Shown here one piece after another: positions 25,239-36,183 of a stretch of DNA of 64,000 nt (position 1 is its first letter; each line of letters starts with the position of its first letter). A program made the translations under genes and the position numbers. Below the pieces are notes generated by a model. That model did not search any database. It was not told where the DNA came from and saw only the letters and a list, made by a program, of their open reading frames with translations. Origin of the DNA: Stenopsyche tienmushanensis (taxonomy: Eukaryota > Arthropoda > Insecta > Trichoptera > Stenopsychidae); assembly GCA_008973525.1 (NCBI GenBank), contig WACJ01000374.1, positions 202,665 to 266,664 of the forward strand, in the 5' to 3' direction.

Positions 25239-27140
25239 ATGGTGATGTGTTTTTGGTTGATTGGCTATAGCATTGTAATCACACATTCCTCTTTGTCTTA
25301 AGAAGAAAATGTTTGATGAATGTCTGCTTAAAGTGTATTAAGTAATCTAAAACCATAACATAATTGTGAGATCTAACACTTTTTGGAGTTTTCGGTGATG
25401 TTCATGTTCTTGTATTCAGTGAATGGAATTAAATATACTAATCATACTAATCAAATTTATATTCATAAAGTTTTGTAATGTTTTCAGCACTATTAATGCG
25501 TTTAACAGTAAGGTAAATAAAGATTTCGCGAACAAAAATCAGTTAAATTAAATTCACGAACCACAAATATTTGCAGCGTATATTTAGCCACGACATCAAT
25601 GTCGCGACTAAATCAAAATAGGATGTTATGGCAGCACCTACGTCTATCGACGGTATCAAAGTAATAGTATCGAGGATGAATGCTAAAGGTTCAATCTCCG
25701 TGAGTGTTATTGGTTAAAATATTTAACGAATCCGGATATTCAAATACCTAGGATCCATCTAACGGAAAAAACATAATAAATTATGATATAATCTCCAGAA
25801 TATAATGCAATTATCGGTGCTACTACGACTTGCAATATATACTGCGAAAAAAGCTCTAATAAAACTGGTATTAAAGCATGGATCATGACTATTCGAGACT
25901 CAATCAAACATCAAGCGACGTCTAATCGGGAGGCACGAGGATCCATCAATCGTCAGTCCTTCACTGCCGTTTCTGCTGAGCAAATCATGTAGCATACAGA
26001 GTGGTCTTAAATTCAAAACTAAACGGTAGCAGATTAAGTAGATAAAGGATTTGAGAAATTGGAGAAAGGAGAATCAGGACTTAAAAATATGCTGGAATAC
26101 GTTGTCGTTGGTAGAAGCTCTATTATAAGGCTCTGAGAGCTACATTAAAGCCAAATCGATATTAATTTTGATTCAAAATATTAGCTTAGTAAAATGTTAT
26201 GACATAATGAAAGTTACCATTCAAAATTTATAGTCTACTTAAAAACCTCTCCGGTTAAAATCTAATGTCATTCATATATTTAAGGGTAAAATTGTTTTAA
26301 ATAGATGATATAGTTATTTATAATGCTTTAAAAGTAGGCATAGCATGTCTAGAATGCGCCTGCTAGAACAACAAATTATCAAAGCCTCTGTCCATAAAAT
26401 ATTCACATACCAAAAAAGCCGAGCTTTTAATCTTCTCGTGCGAATGTGGGACCAAGAAAAAGGAATGTTTAGCATACAACAGAGAGAGCTTTTTATTGCA
26501 CCGCTAAAATACAGCGCTAGCGTAGAATCAGGGATTGCAAACTGCGATTATTCGCAATTAGTTATTAATATATCGGGGAAATCGATATCGTGAAACGTGC
26601 TAGCGATTCTGGTCTAGACGTCTTTTCGTTCGGTGTAAATCGATTATGAATGGATGCCGGTGGATTTCGCCGATTTTTCATCCCACAAGGTTGGCATGGC
26701 GTTGTTTCTCAAACAAAGCTGGAAGCTGCTGACCCGTGGTGTGGGTGGGGAGGGAAGAATGAGGAGCTGGGGGGAGTGTGGGTTAGTACGAAGCAGCATA
26801 AATTAACCGCATGAAAGAGTTCAGAATTTCTACTTTCGGTCGGGCGGGTTTTGCGCTCTGAGGAAGCGTACTGTTATTATTACTACCGTGAGCTTTTGAT
26901 TTATGCGGGCTCACTGAAATCTCTTTGAGCACGTTTCATTATTTCTGCTCACAGACACAACACTGTCATTTCAGATTACGCTTGTCCGCCTACAAAAGAA
27001 ATTACTCATAAGCCAAATTGGCCTATTTTAGCCTTCCAAAAATATGTTTTTTCGGTCAACGAAGGCATGTATTGAATTCGATAGGCAAGTGAGACTGACA
27101 GATAGAAATAATGTATCCAATTACGTAATTTTGTATAAAT
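25239..27140. other. non-coding stretch, no gene recognised
   Basis: AT-rich. An 82-codon plus frame at 26345-26593 has no recognisable domain. A GC-richer, G-rich block lies at 26640-26800, with a run of three G-tracts near 26738-26752. Confidence 0.5.
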
Positions 27141-27162
27141 CTATATCAAGCTATTGATATAG
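27141..27162. repeat. perfect inverted repeat next to a hAT-like terminus
   Basis: CTATATCAA-GCTA-TTGATATAG, 9 bp arms with a 4-base loop, ending 10 bases before the hAT-like start at 27173. Confidence 0.6.
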
Positions 27163-27172
27163 TGATTTAGAT

Positions 27173-27230
27173 CAAGGGTGTCAAACTCTTGACTCACAAC
27201 GAATATCTTTGCAACCCAGTCAACAAAACA
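27173..27230 (+). mobile_element. hAT-like terminus
   Basis: CAAGGGTGTCAAACTCTTGA resembles the widespread hAT end CAGGGGTGTCAAACTC. Nothing that could be a transposase follows, and no inverted partner was found. Confidence 0.4.
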
Positions 27231-29062
27231 TACACAAGAGTGCCCTAATTAAAGCTGCAGAAGTTGTTTACCCATGAAATGTGAAGCCTTAAGAAAGAGC
27301 TACTTATTTGGCCGCTAAATGAGCGAAAACGGTCCATTTTCTTAAATAAATTAAAATGCGAACATTCTGGTTTGTCTTATTATATCTAGGTACGTTGGTT
27401 ATCCTGTTCTAAGATTTTTAAACAATTTTCGGGCGAAAAAGGAGAAAAACGTCAGTTTTTAATAACGTAAAACCTAGACACATGCTTACGTTTTCTGATC
27501 AAACATGATTGCAAGATTTATCTTTCACGGTTGATACATATAACAAAACTTATAAGATTTAAATCTAATGCTGCAAGGAAAAGATTATATCATTACAAAC
27601 ACGTGTAATAAAGTTAAAGAATTCAAATTTAAGCTGGTTCTTTGAGAAAAACAGTTGAAAAATGAAAAATTAACGCATTTTTCGACATGAAAAAATCAAA
27701 TTTAAGTGAAACTGCATCGTATCAAAAATACGCAGAAATAATTTTAAATCTTAGAACTAAATTAGAAACAAGATATGCAGATTTTTTTGATAGACACAAT
27801 TTTTGAACTTTTTCTCAAATGTTTCTTTTAATTCAGCCATTTTAAATATTACAAAGAATAGATCATGAATTTAAAAAAAACTGGAACAAAGATTTCATCA
27901 AGTTCTATGAACAAATTAGAATACGTTTTGTAATATTTCTATTATGCAATTCTACTTGGTCCAAATACAGTTTAAAAAATCAACATATGTAACATAATTT
28001 TGCAACGGATACAGAACATAGCAAAAGCTAAATTTCATAAATTTGACTGTAAATATATCATAGACAATTGATTCCGAGTATTGATACATTTAGAAGAACT
28101 TTGCTCTTAATACTTTTTATGTACATACTTCAGAGGTATCAAACACATCGAACTCGGCTCAACATCTGAGAAGTCAATGATGATATATCTGATCGACCTG
28201 AAGTATAATTTTTAATAATTTTTACGTAGGCTTAATAAAAAGTTATAAATGCACTTTAATTTAGCCGTTCATTTTAGTGGTCAAGTTTATGGTAGGCAGC
28301 AATTAATGTTTCGCTTAAACTCTTAACCTTTGCTTAGCTCTATTAAGTACACAAAAATGAAAAATAAAAATATGAACGAATCATCATGAATTCTTTGGAA
28401 AAATAAAAGAAATTGTTAACGTTAATAAAGAGGAGGATGTAATTAAGAGATTAAAATATTCCGTGTTCATATTAAGATACGTATCAATATAATGCGTAAA
28501 TAATTTCGCGATGTGAAATTTTTATTGTATTTCTAGGGCTTTAGCCATCTAAAGCATACAATGTAATAACTTAAAGCCCTGACAGAAGTCGGGATCCACA
28601 TTCGATACGGCCAAGTTTGTCTTCGTGGATATTTCACGATAGATAAAGCAAAAACACAGAGGATGTAATAAAAACATATCTAAGTGCACGGAAGAACAAA
28701 ATGAGCGGCCCACAAAGTTTTGGTCGTGTTCCGGTTTATCCCCAAACCACCCTCCGCCCCAAGCACGCCCGACTGGTTTTATGGATGTTTTTTATTTGTT
28801 TCCATCTCGCCCATCTTCCTCTATCCAGGGGCATAATTCTTATTGTCTTTTTATTGGCGAAAATCCGGTTACCAAAGTGACATTCTGTAATGAATTACAC
28901 TTTTGTTTTCTCTTACGGCGTCTCAACGAAAACATGTTTACGGCGATCTCGACATGTTAGTCAAATGTCTGATGAAATTAAGATTGGAGAACTAATCGAT
29001 TGACAATCTCGATGGAAATCATTCGAAGCTTAATTAGAATAAGTTACAAAAAAAAAATTATA
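27231..29062. other. non-coding stretch with a second hAT-like terminus
   Basis: AT-rich. At 28131, CAGAGGTATCAAACACATCG resembles the terminus at 27173 and points the same way, so it would be a separate decayed copy rather than the other end. A GC-richer block lies at 28700-28960. Confidence 0.4.
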
Positions 29063-29414
29063 TAATTGTAACGTGGGCGCCCTCTGCCGAATTTCGGGGC
29101 CCAGTTATCTTCGCCACGGACCGGTCGCTTTTCTTCTTCTATCCTTCCGGCGCGCGACGGTATCCTCAGCGCGGGTTTTCCAATAGCCCACGGCTGCCGC
29201 GTCTCCCGAAACGTCGGCGAAAAGGATTCAAATAATGGGGAGGGGGTGGTGGATGGTGAATCTTCGGACGATGAATTTCAAAGATGGCCTCTTCTTTTGA
29301 ATATTTTATTGTCTTCACTTGTAGAGGCTACGGTTGCGAGGCGTAGACCGAGTTTCAACGCTGCTAGCTCAACCAAAGTTATGTCGGGGACTCGGGACTC
29401 GGCACTAACTCTAT

Positions 29415-29640
29415 CGGTCGTCGAGCCGAAGCTCGACTCCCGAAGATGAAGTTGACTGTGACGGTCGTCGAGCCGAAGCTCGACTCCCGAAGAAGACTTT
29501 GACGGTCGTCGAGCCGAAGCTCGACTCCCCAAGGAGAGCTTGACTTTGACGGTCGTCGAGCCGAAGCTCGACTCCCGAAGGAGAAGAAGACTTACGGTCG
29601 TCGAGCCGAAGCTCGACTCCCCAAGGAGAGCTTGACTTCC
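29415..29640. repeat. hairpin minisatellite inside the solo LTR, five copies
   Basis: CGGTCGTCGAGCCGAAGCTC starts at 29415, 29462, 29503, 29550 and 29595, a spacing of 41-47 bp. Each copy contains GTCGAGC-CGAA-GCTCGAC, a perfect 7 bp stem with a CGAA loop. The spacers alternate between GAAG and CAAGGAGAGCTTGAC types, which suggests growth by duplication of a two-unit block. Long open frames over this segment are a product of the repeat. Confidence 0.9.
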
Positions 29641-29659
29641 TGTATGGTGCTCTGCACCT

Positions 29660-29667
29660 CTTTTATA
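29660..29667 (-). promoter_or_regulatory. TATA box of the solo LTR
   Basis: TATAAAAG on the minus strand, followed after a short distance by the small hairpin GGTGC-AGA-GCACC and then the minisatellite. Its position fits a U3/R boundary. Confidence 0.5.
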
Positions 29668-30034
29668 CACGGTTTAATGATCCCCTTCTCTTTCATCGAT
29701 CTTTCTGGACGCCAATTGCATTGCGTAGTTGTATCGGAATTTTTATGATGATTGCTGCTGATCCTATTGCTGAATTGATATGGCGCTTCGAGCGTATTCG
29801 ATTATTGTTATTTGATCCTACGGAATGCTAATCGTCCTTCCAAAAAGGTCGATCATTTGATGCTTTTATCAACAAGAGTCTTTTTTATGGTCGTTAAGAT
29901 AAGTGGATTGATGGATCATTTAACCGAGTATCGTTACGCTTCTAGAAATTCTTTCCCTTGAAATGGAAATTTCCAGGCTTGCACGGCAACCCTGTCTCTT
30001 TGGTTGGGGATTTCCCAACTCCACGTTACATAAT

Positions 30035-32326
30035 TATTTCCGATTACCCCTTTCGTCTTATTATATTATATGATCTGATTATAAATGTTTCGAGCACATT
30101 TCTAACACTGTTTTTAGATAATCATTATTACGTCATCTGTTGATGTTTGTTTTCGCTTTTTTCCAATTAAATTGGATGAAATATTTGTTTCCTATTTCAA
30201 TATACTATCTTTATGTTTACTACTTTACTATATAACTATATAAATTATGACTTCATACTAAAAGTCTTCCAATTATTAATTAATATAAAATGAACGCTTC
30301 CTTCAATTTTTTCTAATGTTTTTGGCACATCAAATTTTAAAAACTATATTCAAATGATTAATAGGGTTTTTGCACATTTTCCAACTTATACACTAATTTT
30401 TATGAAATTGTATTTAAAATAACTGAGAATCCAAACCTAATTGCATTTATACAGGCACACCAAACGGGGGTCGAAAAAGAAATGCAGACACGATTTTGCT
30501 CCAAAATTATATTTTTTTATACATCTCCACAACCAATCCGGGGGAAAAATGTAAAGCTCGTTAATGCTCAAAGAATTTTATCATATTTTAGCTGCAGACT
30601 GCAAAAAAAGACGGCGACGGCGACTTCTCATTGCGCTTCTTTTAAACTCGTCTTTAACGAGATTATTACTGGGCGGGTCGGGCGGCGGTTCTCAAACGTC
30701 GGGGCGGCCGCCCTCCGCAAACATAATAAAGCAGCCTTGTCCCTCCCCGCTACCCGCGCAGCTGATCAATCATACTCGTGGAAGGACGGGGGTTAATTCA
30801 ACCCACCCCATGAGCCCGTCATATTGGCTGCACTCATCTGACGTGCCTTCGGGCTGTTTCATAAAGAACGTCGCAATTAAGCGGCAGTAATACGCGAAAC
30901 GATCCTGAGACAGATCGTTTTATTAAGAACCGCGTTTGGGATGTGCGACGTCCTTCGGGAAGACTGAAGACCTTATTTATGACCACTGGATAAACTATCG
31001 AGATTAGCTTTTAGGTACTGAGTCATTCACGGTCCGGGAGACGTTTGCTTCGCACCAGTTTGCACCTGAGTCCACTCGGTTTCATGGAGTAGAAAGAAAC
31101 AAATTTGTTTCAGAAATCGTTTATTCACACAAATGTGTTTTTGGGGTGGAATTCGACCAGTATAAAGCAATAAATTGTAAGTAACAGAAGATTAACAAAT
31201 CAAGAGTTCTTCAACAATGAAAGAACTAAATTCAAACCTCATAATTATACAGTATTTCCTTTTTAACACAAGAACATGCTAGTGATAAAATATCAATTTT
31301 TCTTAACAAATAATAACTTGATGTAATAATTTCTTCTATTTAAATATTATAGCTATCATTAAAGAAAGCTTTAAACTTAGTAAAATTTGAATATAAGATT
31401 GGAGTTGTTGTTTTCATAAAATAATACATAATTATTAGCATAAGCTATTTGTACGTAATTTCATTAGAGATAACTTTGATAGCATTTGGCTCTTGGCAGA
31501 AAAAAATCAACATCTTCTGGGAGTTCAATTGAATATCAACATCAATTTCATTAATAATCATCTTAAAGACTTCTGGTGAATATAAAAGCTTTGATCATAT
31601 TATTATTAGGTAGATGTACATACTACGACATAACCGTAGAATATATCCATAATTTTTTTCTTGAAAACTGCTCTACGATCATTATAATACCAATGTATAA
31701 AACTTAAATTTTAAAAAATGATGAACATTTCATTAATTTGTATTGAAGTTGAATAAGATTTTTGAAAAATATAAATCCAAATACCAATATGTAAGATATC
31801 AAGTACATATTCGAAGCCGACAAGCGTTTGACACTTGCAACTGGCAAATAATCTGCATTCACTCCCTACATAGATAAGTTTATGAATTTGCCATATCAAA
31901 TATTGATTTATGGTAGAAGGCCAGAATGGATAACATTCTAATTAATCAAAACGTTTCAAATTCACTAGAAAAGATCATTTGTTACGACGGAATATCGACC
32001 CCCGAGAAAATAACAAAATCAGTGAATACGCTCGAAGCAATTTAGAATATGATGCTAAAAACGTCGAACCCTTTCAATTATTTTCAAAGCAAACTTACAA
32101 GTAAATCGAGTTATTGCCATAAAATATTACAAAATTCGCGCACGTTGAATTTCATAAATTTTGTAAATATACTAGAATTAAATTAGGTGGTGCTTTGATT
32201 TCGTTAACGGATTAACTTACATGCAAACCTCTGATTAACCTATGTATTTTACATAACCACTGCACTATACGCAGTTATTTGCTAATGATATCTCATGAAT
32301 ATGCACATCACTGTAATGTTTTAGTA
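30035..32326. other. non-coding stretch with a GC-rich block at 30590-30860
   Basis: AT-rich apart from 30590-30860, which is CpG-rich (GGGCGGGTCGGGCGGCGG and neighbours) and gives two overlapping plus frames with Arg/Pro/Ser-rich translations. No domain is visible. It could be a CpG-rich regulatory block or a repeat fragment. Confidence 0.5.
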
Positions 32327-32661
32327 CAGTGGTTCTTCAACTTGCACAGTCCGTGGACCCTCTCTTAAGCAATTTTTTTGCGGACCCCCTCTTGAACAAA
32401 CTATTTTTAGTGAGCCTCATCCCAACCCTTTGACCCCATCCCAACATTTTACGTCGTTCTTAAGACTTAGTTATTCCAACAACAACAAAAAATAGTCAAA
32501 TATTGATTAAAATAGGTCTTCTTATAATGTTTTCTGTAAATAATAACCCAAAAATATCTTGTTTAAATACAGATAAATGCTTTCTTTATATTTTCGCAGA
32601 TTCTCTGTAAAGGCCTTGCGGACCCGCGAGGGATCCGCGGACCTCACTTTAAAAACCGCTA
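32327..32661. mobile_element. non-autonomous hAT element (MITE-like), degenerate
   Basis: The left end CAGTGGTTCTTCAACTTG, with GTCCGTGGACC soon after, is mirrored on the right by a minus-strand reading of TAGCGGTTTTTAAAGTG and GGTCCGCGGATCC. Both the terminal repeat and the GGTCCGCGGA-type subterminal repeat are typical of the CAGTGGTTCTCAA group of hAT elements. The 335 bp interior has no open frame. The flanking 8-mers do not match, so the target duplication is lost or the ends are slightly off. Confidence 0.75.
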
Positions 32662-33111
32662 TTACATGGAAAAATTATTACAAGGATACATCAACTAATT
32701 TAAGGATATGCAAGTATGTTTTAACTTGCATAATAATAACTGGTTTTGTCATATCTGAAAGGCCATTAAGTCAAGTCATTTATACGAAGTATGAATCAGA
32801 ACTTATTGTTTGATGCAAATTTTATTGCATATGCTTATATGATTCTATGAGATATGTCTCCATTCTCATTGATAATGTATTTTTAACTGTCCACAATCTG
32901 ATATTTTAACGCCATGAAGCAGTCTTAAAAATCATGTTGTATAACCTTTATAGTATGATCGAGCCAATCCACGCCGCATACAACGTGTTAACATACAAAA
33001 TTGTAAACATAATGGCTCTATCAACTGTTAGCGGTTGGAATTCAAAATTAATAACGTGACAAATATATCCCTAACGGGTAGCAATCTCCCCCTGATAATT
33101 ATGCTGATGGT
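32662..33111. other. non-coding stretch, no gene recognised
   Basis: AT-rich sequence with no recognisable feature. Confidence 0.55.
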
Positions 33112-33390
33112 TTACCTCGTATCATCCAATATTCCAGAGTAACGCGATGCAAAAGACACGCTGGTTATCGAACGATGAAATCCGTTTCCGCTTGGTTTTG
33201 ACATCGCGGTGGTGCAGATGAATATTGATACGTCATGGAGGGTTGTCGGATATATCACACTTGGAGACACCTTGCATTGCATCCAAACATCAATAGATGC
33301 CTGTTTAATCCATATTGGTAAAGTCAGATGACACAAACACACCTGCTCCTCGATCCACTTCCAATAGTGTTTACCGATCAAACTTGACAA
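33112..33390 (-). CDS. unrecognised coding-like segment, candidate exon
   Basis: A 92-codon minus frame with protein-like composition (GKHYWKWIEEQVCLC, DVSIFICTTAMSKPS, GNGFHRSITSVSFASRYSG). The frame ends in TAA just after DDTR, and the last codons overlap a possible splice donor (ACGAG followed by GTAAAC, near 33117). If spliced there, the frame would continue elsewhere. No domain, signal peptide or membrane span is recognised. The surrounding block is GC-richer than its flanks. It could be an exon, a conserved non-coding block or chance. I do not assign a function. Confidence 0.2.
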   Translation of the reverse strand: MSSLIGKHYWKWIEEQVCLCHLTLPIWIKQASIDVWMQCKVSPSVIYPTTLHDVSIFICTTAMSKPSGNGFHRSITSVSFASRYSGILDDTR

Positions 33391-34130
33391 GCCGGCTCGG
33401 CAAACTCAAACACATGTGACAAGGTGTCTATACTCTCTCATCTACCGCCACCTTGTTATTCCACATACATATGTTAACCACGCTGTGGCTTCTACTATAA
33501 TCAATCCTGTTATATACATCTGAAATCTCATTTTATTAACAAAACAAACATTCACTTCGGTCAAGTTCTTCTGGTATTGTTGTTTTCAATTTTCCACGAA
33601 AGTACTGGCTAAAATTTAAAGGAAAAGTTGTATTTAACTCCATCAATTTTATATTAAGGAGGTCACAATAAATTCTGCTCGTGTATAGTTTATAACTAGT
33701 CATGGTGACATAAACAGATCTTTAAGGAGAGGAATCAGTTTAGACGATTCAAAAAAATCTTTTTTTTTTATTTCATAAATTATTAGTAAAATTATCCAAG
33801 AATATGTTTTTTTTGTTACCTGGCTCTATACCTCTGTACTACGGGAATAAGAATGTAATTAAAAGAAGAAGGATATGTAAATTCTTAGAACAAAGGTACT
33901 AGAAGCGGCCTTCCTTGCGTGTGTTGAAAGTAAGAAGACAAAATGTCATCGTATTCGTAAAGAAAACAGGATATCACAGATTGACGTATGATAATTGAGC
34001 TTTTCAGCATAGGATATCCACAGACAACAATCAATAACACGATAACTGTCCAGAGGGAGATGATAGCTGGTGGCAAAAAGCTAAAGCGCTTGGAACGGAG
34101 CCTGAAGGGAGTTCTTCTTCATTGAACTCT
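33391..34130. other. non-coding stretch downstream of a TATA-type promoter
   Basis: On the minus strand, 33885-34115 lies directly downstream of the TATA box at 34131-34139. A frame here gives a hydrophobic run (IISLWTVIVLLIVVCGYPM) that looks like a signal peptide, but it has no upstream ATG. The first ATG after the TATA box opens a frame of only 13 codons. Confidence 0.35.
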
Positions 34131-34195
34131 CTATTTATACAACCGTATTGTACAAAGCCGTGTTGTATAAAACTGTGTTATACGAGGCCCGAGTG
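34131..34195 (-). promoter_or_regulatory. TATA box with four upstream 15 bp tandem repeats, LTR-like promoter
   Basis: On the minus strand TATAAATAG sits at 34131-34139. Directly upstream of it (34138-34195 on the plus strand) are four tandem units: TACAACCGTATTG, TACAAAGCCGTGTTG, TATAAAACTGTGTTA and TACGAGGCCCGAGTG. The last three are exactly 15 bp apart. Tandem repeats ahead of a TATA box are common in LTR U3 regions, and a single-gene promoter is also possible. I could not define TG...CA ends. Confidence 0.45.
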
Positions 34196-34847
34196 TATTT
34201 TCAATAAAATTTAAATATTGTATTGATTTTAAATAGAAATTGTGACTTTCCGAAAGCAGCAAACTCTGGTGACAACCTTCCATTGGTAGAGGCTTTTAAC
34301 TCGGACATTTCAGGCGGAAATTACTATAAAAAAAATCAAATGTACATCAAAATATGAATAAAAATATATTCTCTAAGTTTCTAAAAAAATCTACTTATTA
34401 TTTTTTGTTAAAAAAATTACGAAAAACGCTAAAAAATTGCCTCCTAAACCGATTTTCCCCCCTTAAATTTTTGTTAGAACTATTGTTTAGACTTTTGACT
34501 AATTAAAAATTTATTTTATTATTAAGAGTTAAAGCGTTCAAGCCAAAAATGTATGACGAATGTTGAACATCCATAAATGTCAATTTTGGTTTCTAATTTT
34601 TATATCCAGTAATAGATATGTGAAATACGCACTTAAATCTGAACGACTTTGAAAATCTAATCATATTGATGACATATTGAGTCAAATCCAGGGTTAATAA
34701 TTGAGAAATTATCGCAGATACTAAAGTCTGTTATAGTTCAACGTAAAGTTACATTACGACGTATCACCAAAACGAATTGAATGGGAATTTCACCACCCAT
34801 TTGACAACCGCACAAACTACCTGAAGATAACAAAGAAGATTCAAGAT

Positions 34848-34930
34848 ATGAATTGGTTCTTTTTATACCAAACTGTAATTGGAGATGAAAAATGGATTGT
34901 TAGGACAATATTCATCGATAAAACCATTGT
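34848..34930 (+). pseudogene. mariner transposase fragment around the first catalytic Asp
   Basis: The plus frame reads MNWFFLYQTVIGDEKWIV followed by RTIFIDKT. Mariner transposases have FL.R.VTGDEKWI at the first aspartate of the DD34D catalytic triad, so the match is specific. Only about 27 codons are readable, and similarity is lost on both sides. The next downstream mariner piece, in the same orientation and in the correct order, begins at 36184. This may therefore be the front part of one element split by roughly 1.2 kb of inserted DNA, or a separate relic. Confidence 0.75.
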
Positions 34931-34938
34931 ATATATGT

Positions 34939-34978
34939 ATATAAGAATATGTAAAATAAATTTTACATATTCTTATAT
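34939..34978. repeat. 40 bp perfect palindrome (19 bp arms, 2-base loop)
   Basis: Left arm ATATAAGAATATGTAAAAT and its exact complement are separated by AA. It begins nine bases after the readable mariner fragment. An intact arm of this length in old, decayed DNA suggests a recent origin or a fold-back insertion, though it is very AT-rich. Confidence 0.85.
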
Positions 34979-36183
34979 TAATATTTTCGTTCTAGAAGGT
35001 AAACATATTTGAAGAACATGCCATTACAAAAAACAACTCTAATTTAATGATAAAGAGATTCATTCATAGTTTAAAATAGCGATTGACCATGAAAAAGCAA
35101 GAAATTTTGGACTAGTACACTGTCAAAAATTGTTTCAAATATACTCATACAATAAAGGGCTTTTTTTCAAATAATTCAATAGATATAATTTTTGCCTTGA
35201 TGTGTTCTATGAATTAGGCTGTAAACATCCAATATATTTTTTTATGATGTATAATCTAGATAAATGCGAATTTATGTAATCACCCTTCTAACTAATTCTA
35301 TCCCAAAACGCTGATTTTACTTAAGAAGTTATTCTTCCATGCAATATTTTGCTACCATTCCTCAATATAAGAATATTATGGACATAATGGTGCAAAAATA
35401 TAAAAAGTTTTGCAATAATAAGGGATGTTTCTAACTAAGCCTAAACCTTGCCCTTTACCTTTTTGTTGGTTTTATAAGTTGTTTAATTTATCTTAAAATA
35501 AGTTATTGTTAACATAAATTGATTTCATGTATTAACAATAAAATATCGCTTTATAATAATAAATAAATATATATATGTTCTATCGAATTTCGATGCAGGG
35601 GCAAAGTTAAACTTACAGAATGGAAATAAATTACGATTCCGACTAAATGAAGAGACTTATTATTCACCCAGTAAGATCGCCCGTAACTACTATAATATAA
35701 CTGCCTAGCTACTTTAAATAAGTATACCGTGTGCTAACGACGAACCTCGTTACACGATTCGCTGTACCGGAAATAAATTATTACTCCTTTAAAAGTAAAT
35801 TCTTTCAATTTAATATGAAGAGCCTTGTTCTTTTACGAAAACCATAGACAAAAGAAACAGGATATGCAACTTGAATCATAATAGAAATACCTTTAAAACT
35901 ATGAAATCATTCCTTTTTTGTATAAAAAACTTTGCCTATCACTAAGTCCCATTTTCAGCCATTCTACATCTTTTGACATGCGGAATATAAATGGAACATA
36001 TTAGCAATATTTTTCAATTTATAAGCGCAAGCGATTCAATAGCGATCGGCTTGCATTTGGACACCAATAGCGATAGAAGGCGATGATTTTCTGAGATCTA
36101 TTGCAACTGTAGATACATTGTGAGCGACTCTTTATATGCCTAAGTCAAAAATATTGTAATCACAGGAGCGTTACACCAATTAA
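34979..36183. other. non-coding stretch between two mariner pieces
   Basis: AT-rich sequence without open frames. If the pieces at 34848 and 36184 are one element, this stretch is the insertion. No clean termini or target duplications were seen. Confidence 0.45.

Larger units (their letters stand above)
29067..30030 (-). mobile_element. solo LTR of an LTR retrotransposon, with target duplication
   Basis: The element begins TGTAACGTGG and ends CCACGTTACA, a perfect 10 bp terminal inverted repeat with the TG...CA ends of retroviral-type LTRs. It is flanked by the 4 bp direct repeat TAAT (29063-29066 and 30031-30034), the target duplication expected for many Gypsy-type elements. Length is 964 bp. 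The base composition is much GC-richer than the surroundings. On the minus strand a TATAAAAG box (29660-29667) lies well inside, followed by a tandem hairpin repeat, so transcription would run minus-wise. No gag or pol coding sequence is next to it, so it is a solo LTR left by recombination between two LTRs. The clade assignment to Gypsy is inference. Confidence 0.85.

Noticed and set aside
27173..28140. A complete hAT element between the two hAT-like ends
   Set aside because: Both ends point the same way, so they cannot be the two termini of one element.
29278..29670. 130-codon minus frame with repeated ESSFGSTT motifs
   Set aside because: The repeats are the LTR minisatellite read in frame. 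There is no sign that it is a protein gene.
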